From an uncultured Lachnospiraceae bacterium (GTDB taxonomy: Bacteria > Bacillota_A > Clostridia > Lachnospirales > Lachnospiraceae): a stretch of DNA of 64,000 bases. The translations under genes and the position numbers were made by a program. The DNA is taken from contig CANOBT010000007.1 in assembly GCA_947564305.1 (NCBI GenBank), positions 1 to 64,000 of the forward strand, written 5' to 3'. Every line of letters begins with the position of its first letter. Within the stretch, counting starts at the first letter, position 1. Positions 1 to 7,419 of this stretch are shown piece by piece. The notes below the pieces were generated by a model. That model saw only the letters and a list, made by a program, of their open reading frames with translations, made no database searches and was not told the origin of the DNA.

Positions 1-444
1 ATTTGCGATTCCATTTTCAAGATTATATTTCATTTCATCCACAAGATTTTCCACATAGTTCCAACTATTCCAACCACCATAGCTGTATCCTAATGCAGAT
101 GCTACTTTTCTCTCAAACCCCACCATATATCTTTCATAATCCTTACAATCAATTTCCCCTTTTGCATACTGCTCAAATTTGTCTAAATACTGGTCTATAT
201 CATTTAAAAAATGATATGGCTTAGGCACGATGCAAAAGTCCTCCTTTGTTGTAAAATGCGGATTATTTTTTACAACAGGCCGCGAATTTTCATCTACGTG
301 GATTTCCAGAGTATCTACACACTTTTCTTCCGGTAATTTGATCCCCTGCAATGCCAATGCCGTCTCACACTCCTGTAACGGAGTGATTGTCTCTGCCATC
401 GGTTCCGGTGTCCTGTTATGATTTTGTGTGATTGATATTACCAT
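1..444 (-). CDS. Hypothetical protein, paralogue of the 340-aa protein at 2221-3243 (3' end beyond window)
   Basis: The minus strand is open from the ATG at 444 to the window edge, giving 148 residues of a truncated gene. The start is preceded by AGGAGG at a 9-nt spacing. The first 46 or so residues are almost identical to those of the protein at 2221-3243 (both begin MVISITQNHNRTPEPMAE). After that the two diverge for about 30 residues and then match again around KFEQYAKGEID, ALGYSYGGW and VDEMKYNLENGIAN. No signal peptide or membrane segment is seen and the family is not recognised. It lies 28 bp downstream of the secreted-protein gene, so both are probably on one transcript. It belongs to a local tandem duplication. 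Confidence 0.75.
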   Translation of the reverse strand, partial: MVISITQNHNRTPEPMAETITPLQECETALALQGIKLPEEKCVDTLEIHVDENSRPVVKNNPHFTTKEDFCIVPKPYHFLNDIDQYLDKFEQYAKGEIDCKDYERYMVGFERKVASALGYSYGGWNSWNYVENLVDEMKYNLENGIAN

Positions 445-472
445 CGCATGATACCTCCTGATTCAATGTAGT

Positions 473-1936
473 TCAGCTGTGAGTATAATTAGAACGTGCC
501 AGATGATACACCGGGCCTGCATATAATGTCACGCCGCATGCCTTTATCTCAATATAATCCATATCATAATAATCCGTGAATGTGATTGCTCCGTTGCGTA
601 TGTAGAAATGTTCCCCTAATGCTGTCGGCAAGTCATTTGGTGAAGGCAGGTCATTCGCCAATGTCAACACGGCCATTCCATTATTACCCGTACTCTGTGT
701 AATAAACCTGGTCTGATTACCGGTATGCTCCTGCCATCCTCCGCTCCGCCAATAAAGTGTTGCTTCAGCTCCGGAGACAGGAAATCCATTCTTACTCAAA
801 ACAATCACTTCCGGGCATAATCTCTTCTGAAACCGAAAATATGTCCCCTGTGGATAAGATGCGTACTGCTCACGGCCCTCATCACCATTAATCCGAAGCT
901 CTACAGACGCAGGAGTGTTACTTAGCCCGTGAATCTCCAAGTTATACTCTGATGATTCAAATGCAGATTCATCCGCAAATACTTTGATAAAGTTTACTCC
1001 CGGCTGAATCTTATATAAATCCCCAGTGCTTCCAGATAATTTCAGTTTATTTCCGTCGGCTGTGTAAACTTCAATTTTATATTTCTTCCCATCGGTTCTA
1101 TAAGGAACAATAGACGCTTGTGAAATCTCCGTCGACGAAGCACGTAACAGGAACCAGTCCTGATCGTTCGCCATATTAAGCGAGAAATTATGAGTCTTAA
1201 TACCCACATTAGTCAATTCCGGAAGTTCGCTTGCATCATACGGACTGTTGTTATATTCCAAACTGTCATAGGAGCCTTCTTCATCCAGGCTCAAAGTAAA
1301 TTTATACATATCCGTATCACTGCCTCCTGCAGTCGCCAATACGATTACGGCATAATTTTTTATTTCTTCCGTGTTATTAATATATGCCAGGGACTCATCC
1401 ATGGTTTTTGTAGTTCCGTCAGGATATGTATTCATATACGTCTCTGTCACCGAGCCATTGAGCAGATTTCCCAAATACCCTTCGGAATCTAATTCATAAA
1501 GCAGAAGGTCATAATTCAAATCCGGATTCTGCGGGCAGACAAGCGTCGCATTCAGTATTGCTTTAGGCGCCAATGTCGCGATATAATATGCAAAGTTGCC
1601 TTCCTCCGCAATCGTTCCGGTCCAGGACTGTATTAAACCGGCTGCCGAACGCGCCATAGGTTCCGCTTCCTGTTCACTTTCCGAATCCGTCAATTGTATC
1701 CCTTCTTCCAAAGATAATCCTGACGCTGCCTCTGGTATATTTATCGGCAGGTCATTTGCCTTTCGTAAGTCGCCTGCATTTATTTCCTGAGGAACTGTCG
1801 TTTCAAAGTCCTCGACAATCTGAACTTGTATTCCACTGTCCGTATTGTTCACTTCCTCTGATTCTTCGGCTAATGCAGAGAAACCCATAGATAAAAACAT
1901 GGTTAAGGAAATCATAACCGACAAAAATCTTTTCAT
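473..1936 (-). CDS. Secreted protein with PPC-like beta-sandwich domains
   Basis: 487 residues. Residues 1-23 form a classical signal peptide ending ALA, followed by a mature acidic N-terminus. Residues about 95-225 and 225-345 each resemble bacterial pre-peptidase C-terminal (PPC) domains: a tract like NYDLLLYELDSEG, then NDQDWFLLRA before the second strand set. The C-terminal 130 residues look like an Ig-like or surface domain. No catalytic motif, LPXTG signal or transmembrane anchor is visible, so it is probably released or loosely wall-associated. AAAGGGG stands 8 nt before the ATG. It sits between two paralogous genes of unknown function. A stump of a second copy of its 3' end lies at 3272-3345. 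The domain assignment is from sequence appearance only. Confidence 0.65.
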   Translation of the reverse strand: MKRFLSVMISLTMFLSMGFSALAEESEEVNNTDSGIQVQIVEDFETTVPQEINAGDLRKANDLPINIPEAASGLSLEEGIQLTDSESEQEAEPMARSAAGLIQSWTGTIAEEGNFAYYIATLAPKAILNATLVCPQNPDLNYDLLLYELDSEGYLGNLLNGSVTETYMNTYPDGTTKTMDESLAYINNTEEIKNYAVIVLATAGGSDTDMYKFTLSLDEEGSYDSLEYNNSPYDASELPELTNVGIKTHNFSLNMANDQDWFLLRASSTEISQASIVPYRTDGKKYKIEVYTADGNKLKLSGSTGDLYKIQPGVNFIKVFADESAFESSEYNLEIHGLSNTPASVELRINGDEGREQYASYPQGTYFRFQKRLCPEVIVLSKNGFPVSGAEATLYWRSGGWQEHTGNQTRFITQSTGNNGMAVLTLANDLPSPNDLPTALGEHFYIRNGAITFTDYYDMDYIEIKACGVTLYAGPVYHLARSNYTHS

Positions 1937-2220
1937 AATAAAAACCCCTTTCTACCGCTGAAACCACGGTATTATCATCCTGCGTGCAGTCATCTTTTTC
2001 CCGTACTGCATAATCAATTTCTTTCAATCAAACGTTTTCAATTTCACTTTCTTCATTAGTCCCTCCCTCCTTCTTACGCGCCCTCTTGCTTCTATTTCTT
2101 TCATCAGCCCATCACTTTTAAGAAGTGAAATCCGCCTATACCCTCAGTTATATTAAGCATATTTCTAAAACCATCTCAAAGCAAGTTCCTGACTTTGGAC
2201 GCCCTCCTCTCTATTCAAGA
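1937..2220. other. Spacer between the 340-aa gene and the secreted-protein gene
   Basis: 284 bp without a convincing gene. It holds the AAAGGGG ribosome site of the secreted-protein gene and, at 2159-2193, one copy of a 35-bp sequence that recurs at 3350-3384. The part next to the 340-aa gene (2188-2215) also recurs in altered form near 3468-3490, so this spacer was part of the duplicated unit. No clear terminator was seen. Confidence 0.5.
2159..2193. repeat. 35-bp direct repeat, copy 1
   Basis: This sequence matches 3350-3384 with one mismatch (T versus C in the middle). In this copy it lies in the spacer between the 340-aa gene and the secreted-protein gene. In the other copy it directly abuts the stump of the secreted-protein gene, which marks where material was deleted. 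Confidence 0.85.
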
Positions 2221-3243
2221 TTACAATAGTTTCCCTTCCCAGAGGGAAAGATAAAAATTCCGCGAAAGATTCGCTTTTTCCTGGACATAACTGCTCGCAT
2301 ACCCCGGACACTGGGTCGCGATATAGCCGGCACATCTTTCGCTCCATGGCCGCATCAGTTCCTGGCATTTGTCTACCGCTCTCCTGAATGAATTTTTGTC
2401 CTGCGGATCGTATTCAGAAAAAGCTTTCATAATTCCTGAGATAATCTGTGCATTGGATGCAACGGCTATCTGCCCGCCTATATAATATCCTTCCCATCGG
2501 GCGTTTTGCTTCTCCGACGCTGCCCTTTCCACCCAATATTTATTGTTCTCTAATCTCACATTTATTTGTCTCTCCACCGCCTGGCTCAGCACTTCTCTCT
2601 GGCTGTCCGTAAGGTTTAATTCCGGCTTGTAAACATATGCCCTTGCGAACCCCATCCTCATGTAGTCATCATACCCTAAAGGACTGTCTCCGGGAAGAAT
2701 TGACTTCAGAAAGTTTCCTGTTTTTCCAATATCCAGCATTTCTTTATAGGTAACCTCAGTAAGCCCTTTCCCTACAGTAAACTTTGTTTTCAGGTTATCT
2801 AAAGTATTTGCGATTCCGTTCTCAAGATTATATTTCATTTCATCCACGAGATTATCCACAAACTTCCAACCGCCATAGCTATATCCCAACGCAGAGCTCA
2901 TTTCCCTTTCAAAACCCGTTGTATATCCAATATAATCATACTCGTCGATTTCCCCTTTTGCATACTGCTCAAATTTGCCTAAATACTGATCAATATTATC
3001 TAAATAATAATAAGACTTGAGTACGACGACCATAATCGCCTGTCCTTGAACGCGAGGCGCGGCATTTTCATCTACCTGGGGTTTCAGAGTATCTACGTGG
3101 AGTTCCAGAGTATCCACACGCTTCTCTTCCGGTAATTTGGTCCCCTGCAATGCCAATGCCGCCTCACACTCCTGTAACGGCGTAATTGTCTCTGCCATCG
3201 GTTCCGGTGTCCTGTTATGATTTTGTGTGATTGATATTACCAT
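2221..3243 (-). CDS. Hypothetical protein, 340 aa, duplicated family
   Basis: Not recognised. The protein has no signal peptide or transmembrane helix. A variable, low-complexity region (about residues 45-80) is followed by a probably helical body rich in charged and aromatic residues (for example KFEQYAKGEIDEYDY, ALGYSYGGW). A Cys pair lies near the C-terminus (ERCAGYIATQCPG). The ATG at 3243 follows AGGAGG by 9 nt. The first part is nearly identical to the truncated paralogue at 1-444. Within the variable part the motif VDTLxxx is present twice here and once in the paralogue, because of a 21-bp in-frame repeat. It may be co-transcribed with the secreted protein that follows, but no function can be assigned. 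Confidence 0.75.
   Translation of the reverse strand: MVISITQNHNRTPEPMAETITPLQECEAALALQGTKLPEEKRVDTLELHVDTLKPQVDENAAPRVQGQAIMVVVLKSYYYLDNIDQYLGKFEQYAKGEIDEYDYIGYTTGFEREMSSALGYSYGGWKFVDNLVDEMKYNLENGIANTLDNLKTKFTVGKGLTEVTYKEMLDIGKTGNFLKSILPGDSPLGYDDYMRMGFARAYVYKPELNLTDSQREVLSQAVERQINVRLENNKYWVERAASEKQNARWEGYYIGGQIAVASNAQIISGIMKAFSEYDPQDKNSFRRAVDKCQELMRPWSERCAGYIATQCPGYASSYVQEKANLSRNFYLSLWEGKLL
3076..3117. repeat. Two tandem 21-bp units inside the 340-aa gene
   Basis: On the plus strand two adjacent 21-bp units differ at only a few bases and encode seven-residue repeats (VDTLELH / VDTLKPQ). The paralogous gene at the left edge has a single unit at the same place, so this is an in-frame expansion or contraction by slippage. 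Boundaries are approximate by a few bases. Confidence 0.75.
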
Positions 3244-3271
3244 CGCATGATACCTCCTGATTCAATGTAGT

Positions 3272-3345
3272 TCAGCTGTGAGTATAATTAGAACGTGCCA
3301 GATAATACACCGGGCTGCATATAATGCCCCACCGCATACTTCAAT
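3272..3345 (-). pseudogene. 3' stump of a second copy of the secreted PPC-like protein gene
   Basis: The segment repeats positions 473-545 of the window almost base for base, including the stop codon and the codons for the last eleven residues (YHLARSNYTHS with its flank). One base is missing from the run at about 3315 (GGGCTGC here, GGGCCTGC in the intact gene), which breaks the frame. Upstream of about 3345 homology to the gene stops and the 35-bp repeat begins. It is the remains of a tandem copy of the gene at 473-1936. Confidence 0.8.
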
Positions 3346-3349
3346 TATA

Positions 3350-3384
3350 ATATTTCTAAAACCACCTCAAAGCAAGTTCCTGAC
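3350..3384. repeat. 35-bp direct repeat, copy 2
   Basis: Partner of 2159-2193, with one mismatch in 35. It directly abuts the truncated gene stump, consistent with a deletion that removed most of the second secreted-protein gene and its leader. Confidence 0.85.
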
Positions 3385-3616
3385 CCTGAGTTATACGTTT
3401 TCTGACCTCCAGTTTTTTATTTCTGCTATTGACATCTCTGCCTAATCACATCCTCTGAATCAGTTCATGACTTTAGACGACCTCCTCCTATTCGTTGCGG
3501 GTCAACTAGAAACATATATGGAATGCGACAGCCTGCAATATCAAAAAATGAAGATATTTTACAAGACTTTTGAAAATCGTTGCTTTACAATAGTTTATGG
3601 CAAGGAGGGAACTTGA

Positions 3617-4447
3617 ATGAAAAAAGAAATCAGAACCGTTGTTTATGACGAATCATTACGGATTGAAGCCTATCGCTTTGAAGGAATCGTACAACCATTT
3701 CCCAACCATTTCCATGAGCATTATGTGATTGGTTTTGTGGAAGAAGGAGAACGCTGCCTGTCTTGCAGGAATAAAAATTACATAATCGGACAGGGAAGCG
3801 TTATTTTATTTAATCCGGGCGATAACCATGCCTGTGTACAAACCGATGAAGGAACACTGGATTATCGTGGTTTTAATATCAGCAAGGAAATTATGCTTAC
3901 TTTAGCGGAAGAAGTGACGGGCAAACGGGAACTTCCGGGATTTTCAAAAAATGTGATTTCTGATGATGAAGTAATCTGTTATCTGCGCCCGCTGCACGAA
4001 ATGGTGATGAATGGTAACAGTGACTTCGGAAAAGAAGAATACTTGTTATTTCTCTTATCCAGTCTGATTCAGAATTATGGGCAGCCCTTTGAAAACTGTA
4101 TTCCAGAGTGCCCAGAGGAGATTGAAAGAGCTTGTAAGTTTATGGAGCAACATTTTGCAGAACGTATTTATTTAGACCAAATTTGCCGTCAGGTGAACCT
4201 AAGCAAGTCAACACTTCTTAGAGCATTTACAAAGTCAAAGGGAATTACCCCATACCGTTATTTAGAAACAATCCGTATCAATGAAGCAAAGAGATTGTTG
4301 TCAAATGGCGTATCTCCGCTTGACACAGCAATAAGGACAGGTTTTTCCGACCAAAGCCATTTTACAAATTATTTTACCAGCTTTATAGGGCTTGCACCGG
4401 GAGTATACCGCGAAATCTTTTTTGAAAAAGATAAGGGCGGTGAATAA
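3617..4447 (+). CDS. AraC-family transcriptional regulator
   Basis: 276 residues. The N-terminal half (about 1-150) is a cupin-type AraC ligand-binding domain with FPNHFHEHYVIGFVEEG and a GQGSVILFNPGDNHA strand set. Residues about 175-270 carry the double helix-turn-helix (IYLDQICRQVNLSKSTLLRAF and TAIRTGFSDQSHFTNYF). AAGGAGGG stands 8 nt before the ATG. The stop codon is separated by one base from the start of the exporter gene, so they form a two-gene operon and the regulator probably controls that exporter. The inducer is unknown. The pair appears more A/T-rich than its surroundings, which may indicate transfer. Confidence 0.9.
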   Translation: MKKEIRTVVYDESLRIEAYRFEGIVQPFPNHFHEHYVIGFVEEGERCLSCRNKNYIIGQGSVILFNPGDNHACVQTDEGTLDYRGFNISKEIMLTLAEEVTGKRELPGFSKNVISDDEVICYLRPLHEMVMNGNSDFGKEEYLLFLLSSLIQNYGQPFENCIPECPEEIERACKFMEQHFAERIYLDQICRQVNLSKSTLLRAFTKSKGITPYRYLETIRINEAKRLLSNGVSPLDTAIRTGFSDQSHFTNYFTSFIGLAPGVYREIFFEKDKGGE

Positions 4448-4448
4448 A

Positions 4449-5342
4449 ATGGTAACGGAAAAGCGTACAGGACATTTAGCAGCTTTGCTTACAATCCTTG
4501 TATGGGGAACAACTTTTATTTCAACAAAAATCTTGCTTGTAGATTTTCAACCCATAGAAATTTTATTTTTCCGTTTCATTATGGGTTATTTTGTTTTACT
4601 GGCAGCATACCCACATCATTTTGGAAAATTAAATCGAAAACAAGAAATAACATTTATTGCTGCGGGCTTTTGTGGTGTATGTCTGTACTATTTGTTGGAA
4701 AATATTGCATTAACTTATACAATGGCTTCCAACGTAGGCGTAATTGTATCAGCAGCCCCATTTATCACAGCAATATTGGCACACCTGGTTATGAAATCAG
4801 AAGAAAAGTTACAAATAAATTTCCTAATCGGCTTTGTTGTTGCAATGGCAGGAATCATATTGATCAGTTTTAATGGTTCACAGTTGAAACTAAATCCTAT
4901 TGGTGATGTTTTAGCATTTGCCGCCGCTTTTGTGTGGGCTTGCTATTCTATCTTGACAAAGAAGATAGGAAGTTTTGGGCTTCCTGTTATCCTTACAACA
5001 CGCAGAACATTTTTTTATGGCATTTTATTTATGATACCTACGCTGCTTTTGTTTGATTTTCAAATAGATGTGTCGCGTTTTACAGATACAGCAAATCTAC
5101 TTCATATTTTGTATTTAGGAATCGGAGCGTCTGCCCTGTGCTTTGTAACATGGAATTATGCTGTAAAAATATTAGGAGCTGTCAAGACGAGCATTTACAT
5201 ATACATGGTTCCGGTGATAACTGTTATAACGTCCCTGCTTGTTCTGAAAGAAACTGTTACAGTGCTTTCCATAGCAGGAACAATATTAACTGTTATTGGG
5301 CTGTTTCTTTCTGAATACAACAGAGTGGAAAAAACAAAATGA
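4449..5342 (+). CDS. EamA/DMT-superfamily transporter
   Basis: 297 residues with about ten hydrophobic helices in two repeats, typical of EamA (drug/metabolite transporter) exporters. The opening LTILVWGTTFISTKILL and the SAAPFITAILAHLVM region are family hallmarks. I take the ATG at 4449, one base after the regulator stop, and not the longer frame starting inside the regulator gene. The ribosome site there (AAGGGCGG) is inside the regulator gene, suggesting translational coupling. The substrate cannot be predicted; metabolite or drug efflux is usual in AraC-linked members. Confidence 0.88.
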   Translation: MVTEKRTGHLAALLTILVWGTTFISTKILLVDFQPIEILFFRFIMGYFVLLAAYPHHFGKLNRKQEITFIAAGFCGVCLYYLLENIALTYTMASNVGVIVSAAPFITAILAHLVMKSEEKLQINFLIGFVVAMAGIILISFNGSQLKLNPIGDVLAFAAAFVWACYSILTKKIGSFGLPVILTTRRTFFYGILFMIPTLLLFDFQIDVSRFTDTANLLHILYLGIGASALCFVTWNYAVKILGAVKTSIYIYMVPVITVITSLLVLKETVTVLSIAGTILTVIGLFLSEYNRVEKTK

Positions 5343-5390
5343 ATGAGCCAGCCGTTAGATTAGACCAAATAAAAATGTGTAAGAAAATTA

Positions 5391-5426
5391 GCCGCCGTAC
5401 AGGACTTCCTTCCCCGATACGGCGGC
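5391..5426 (-). terminator. Inverted repeat between convergent genes, possible terminator
   Basis: GCCGCCGTA (5391-5399) pairs perfectly with TACGGCGGC (5418-5426). Read on the minus strand it is followed by TAATTTTC and further T-rich sequence, so it could end the ferredoxin transcript. There is no T-run in the plus direction. Confidence 0.5.
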
Positions 5427-5453
5427 CGAACACATTCCAAATCTATGTGCAAT

Positions 5454-5639
5454 TTATTCCATGATATCAATCACTGAAACCGGACAGCTGTCTCTCGCTT
5501 CCTCTGCTGCCTCCTTTGTTTCTTCTGTTACATCCGCATAAGCTTCTGCCAGTTCTTCCTCGTTAAACCGAAACACTTCCGGGCAGGTAGAAACACATGC
5601 CCCGCAGGAAATACAGCCTTCATTTACCTTTGCTTTCAT
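5454..5639 (-). CDS. Ferredoxin, single [4Fe-4S] cluster
   Basis: 61 residues, acidic. The N-terminal CISCGACVSTCP supplies three cluster cysteines plus an extra one, and a single CPVSVI near the C-terminus supplies the fourth ligand. This is the pattern of monocluster [4Fe-4S] ferredoxins, in which the extra Cys may be free or disulfide-bonded. It would be a soluble low-potential electron carrier in the cytoplasm. Two adjacent ATGs exist. The second (5639) lies 7 nt from AGGAGG and is preferred over 5642. The gene is 170 bp downstream of maf, separated by a strong hairpin, so it may have its own transcript. Confidence 0.88.
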   Translation of the reverse strand: MKAKVNEGCISCGACVSTCPEVFRFNEEELAEAYADVTEETKEAAEEARDSCPVSVIDIME

Positions 5640-5695
5640 CATCGTTCCTCCTCGTTTTAATTTGTAACCAACCTACAGTTCAGATTGATTGCCTG

Positions 5696-5746
5696 ACACT
5701 GGTATAAGCGACACAAAATAACCTTCTGTTTCGCTTATACTAGTGT
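5696..5746. repeat. Near-perfect 20-bp inverted repeat between maf and ferredoxin
   Basis: The left arm 5696-5715 and right arm 5727-5746 are complementary at 18 of 20 positions, around an 11-nt loop. Neither side has the T-run of an intrinsic terminator. It could be an extragenic palindrome, an RNA-processing hairpin or an operator for the ferredoxin gene. Confidence 0.7.
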
Positions 5747-5811
5747 ACCCGAAGAATTCACGATTATTCACTTTTGGTAATAAAATACAATTTCTAAAAG
5801 CAGTTCCTTTT

Positions 5812-6453
5812 TTACAAAAATCCTTTTATTTTCTGGTACACATACGACGTCGGCAGACCGACCACATTATAATAGTCTCCTTCCACCCTGTCAATGTATG
5901 CCGCAAACCTTCCCTGTACGCCGTAAGCCCCGGCCTTGTCCATGGACTCTCCGGCTGCTAGGTATCTTCGGAGTTCCTCATCCGTCATTGCATGCACATA
6001 GACCTTCGTCTCCTCTGCATGGCTGATCGTCTGCTTTTTTCCATTCTCGTCAAAGTCCAGGATTGCCACGCCTGTATACACCTGGTGCATCCTTCCCTGC
6101 AGACTTTTCAGCATGGCAAATGCAGCTTCTTCATCTGACGGTTTTCCAAGGATTTCTCCATCCCGCACAACGATAGTATCTGCGCCGAGAACCAACACAT
6201 TATGCAGATTCCTGCCTGCAATATCACTACAAGACGCTGTGTTTTCCTCTGTCCCTCTCTGTCCTCTTTTCACCAGCTCTTCCGCCACATTTTCTGCTTT
6301 CATCAACGCCAGTTCTTTGACAATCTCTTCCGGTACCGTACTCTCATAGCGCTCTTCTTTCGAGCTTACCACAATCTCAAATTCTATCCCTATCTGTTCC
6401 AACAGTTCCTTTCTCCTTGGAGATGCGGAACCAAGAATAATTTTCCTTTTCAT
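5812..6453 (-). CDS. maf: Maf-family nucleotide pyrophosphatase
   Basis: 213 residues. The start motif KIILGSASPRRKELL, the central LGADTIV with its catalytic Asp, and the YGVQG segment near the C-terminus define the Maf/HAM1-like fold. Maf enzymes hydrolyse dTTP, UTP and modified nucleotides to the monophosphates, and overexpression inhibits septation in Bacillus. The ATG at 6453, after GGAAAGGAA, is chosen. A longer frame from a GTG at 6501 would add 16 non-conserved residues. There is an insert of about 20 residues (around TEENTASCSDIAGRN) between the N-terminal and catalytic parts. It follows the AEC transporter gene by 54 bp in the same direction. Confidence 0.92.
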   Translation of the reverse strand: MKRKIILGSASPRRKELLEQIGIEFEIVVSSKEERYESTVPEEIVKELALMKAENVAEELVKRGQRGTEENTASCSDIAGRNLHNVLVLGADTIVVRDGEILGKPSDEEAAFAMLKSLQGRMHQVYTGVAILDFDENGKKQTISHAEETKVYVHAMTDEELRRYLAAGESMDKAGAYGVQGRFAAYIDRVEGDYYNVVGLPTSYVYQKIKGFL

Positions 6454-6507
6454 AGATGCTGATTCCTTTCCTGGCAAACCAAATTTATGTAAAAGCAGCA
6501 CAAGCTC

Positions 6508-7419
6508 TCAAACACCAAGCAAAAAACACCACGCCGGCAGCGTCACCAGTGACAGGACCGTGGTCACAAAAATCATCCCTGTGGCATATCTTTCATCCCC
6601 GTCATATTTAGCGGATAAAAGCGCCGTGGTCACCGGCGCCGGCATTCCTGCGATAATGACCGTAATTCCCCGAAGCAGCGGTGTAATCGGCAGGACAAAC
6701 GTAATCCCGAAAATCACCGCCGGAATCACACCCAGACGTACCGCCGTATAAAATACCATAGTCCTGTCAATCAGCCCCTTGGGGTCCATCTCTGCCAGCA
6801 TCATCCCTATGAGCATCATACTCAAAGGCGTGTTGCAGCTGCTGATGCCGGTAATTGTATTTTCCAGAAAAACAGGAAAATGTACTCCCAAAATCATTGC
6901 CGCAAGTCCAAGATAAATAGCGGCCACGCAAGGGTGGGTCAGCACTTTTTTTACAAGGTTTTCCTGGCTGCCTTTCATAAAGCAGGACGTACCGATGCTC
7001 CACATGACAATACGCACCGGAAGCATAAATACCGATGCGTAAAACAATCCTTCCATACCATAAATCCCTTCGATTACCGGATTCCCCAGAAAACCTCCGT
7101 TTGACACGATTGTGCCGTACCTGAGCGGTTTCTGCCGCTGCACCTCTGTTTTTCGGTAACAAAGATAGCTTATGATAATTGAAATCACATTATAACCGGC
7201 TGACAACAACAGCACTTCCAGAAAAGACATAAGCATACCGGAATCCCAGTCCATTCGGAAGGAATGAAAGATATTAAACGGCAGTGTAATATAAAGGCAG
7301 AAATTTACTAATTCTTTCCGCGCAATGCCGCCGATGATGCCCCGTTTTCTGACGAAAAATCCGATTGCCACAAGCAGGAACATCATCAACTGCATATTCA
7401 CCATATTCTGAAATGCCAT
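6508..7419 (-). CDS. AEC-family (auxin efflux carrier-like) transporter
   Basis: 303 residues with about ten hydrophobic helices. It resembles AEC permeases such as malate permeases and YfdV-like proteins, with MMLIGMMLAEMDPKGL near the centre and a C-terminal bundle typical of the family. The ATG at 7419 overlaps the proS stop as TGATG, with GGGAAAGG upstream, and is preferred to an ATG six codons earlier that contains that ribosome site. This implies translational coupling with proS. The substrate is probably a small carboxylate or amino acid derivative, but that is inference. Confidence 0.85.
   Translation of the reverse strand: MAFQNMVNMQLMMFLLVAIGFFVRKRGIIGGIARKELVNFCLYITLPFNIFHSFRMDWDSGMLMSFLEVLLLSAGYNVISIIISYLCYRKTEVQRQKPLRYGTIVSNGGFLGNPVIEGIYGMEGLFYASVFMLPVRIVMWSIGTSCFMKGSQENLVKKVLTHPCVAAIYLGLAAMILGVHFPVFLENTITGISSCNTPLSMMLIGMMLAEMDPKGLIDRTMVFYTAVRLGVIPAVIFGITFVLPITPLLRGITVIIAGMPAPVTTALLSAKYDGDERYATGMIFVTTVLSLVTLPAWCFLLGV

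Larger units (their letters stand above)
3244..3616. other. Intergenic region holding duplication debris and the araC-type gene leader
   Basis: This 373-bp region has no intact gene. It contains the ribosome site of the 340-aa gene (3252-3257), the frameshifted stump of a second secreted-protein gene (3272-3345), the second 35-bp repeat (3350-3384) and a stretch near 3468-3490 that resembles 2188-2215. On the right is the AAGGAGGG ribosome site of the AraC-type regulator. Promoters for both directions must lie here, but I could not place one with confidence. Confidence 0.6.

Noticed and set aside
1803..2027. 74-residue minus-strand frame overlapping the secreted-protein signal peptide
   Set aside because: It is out of frame with the signal peptide gene and has no ribosome site.
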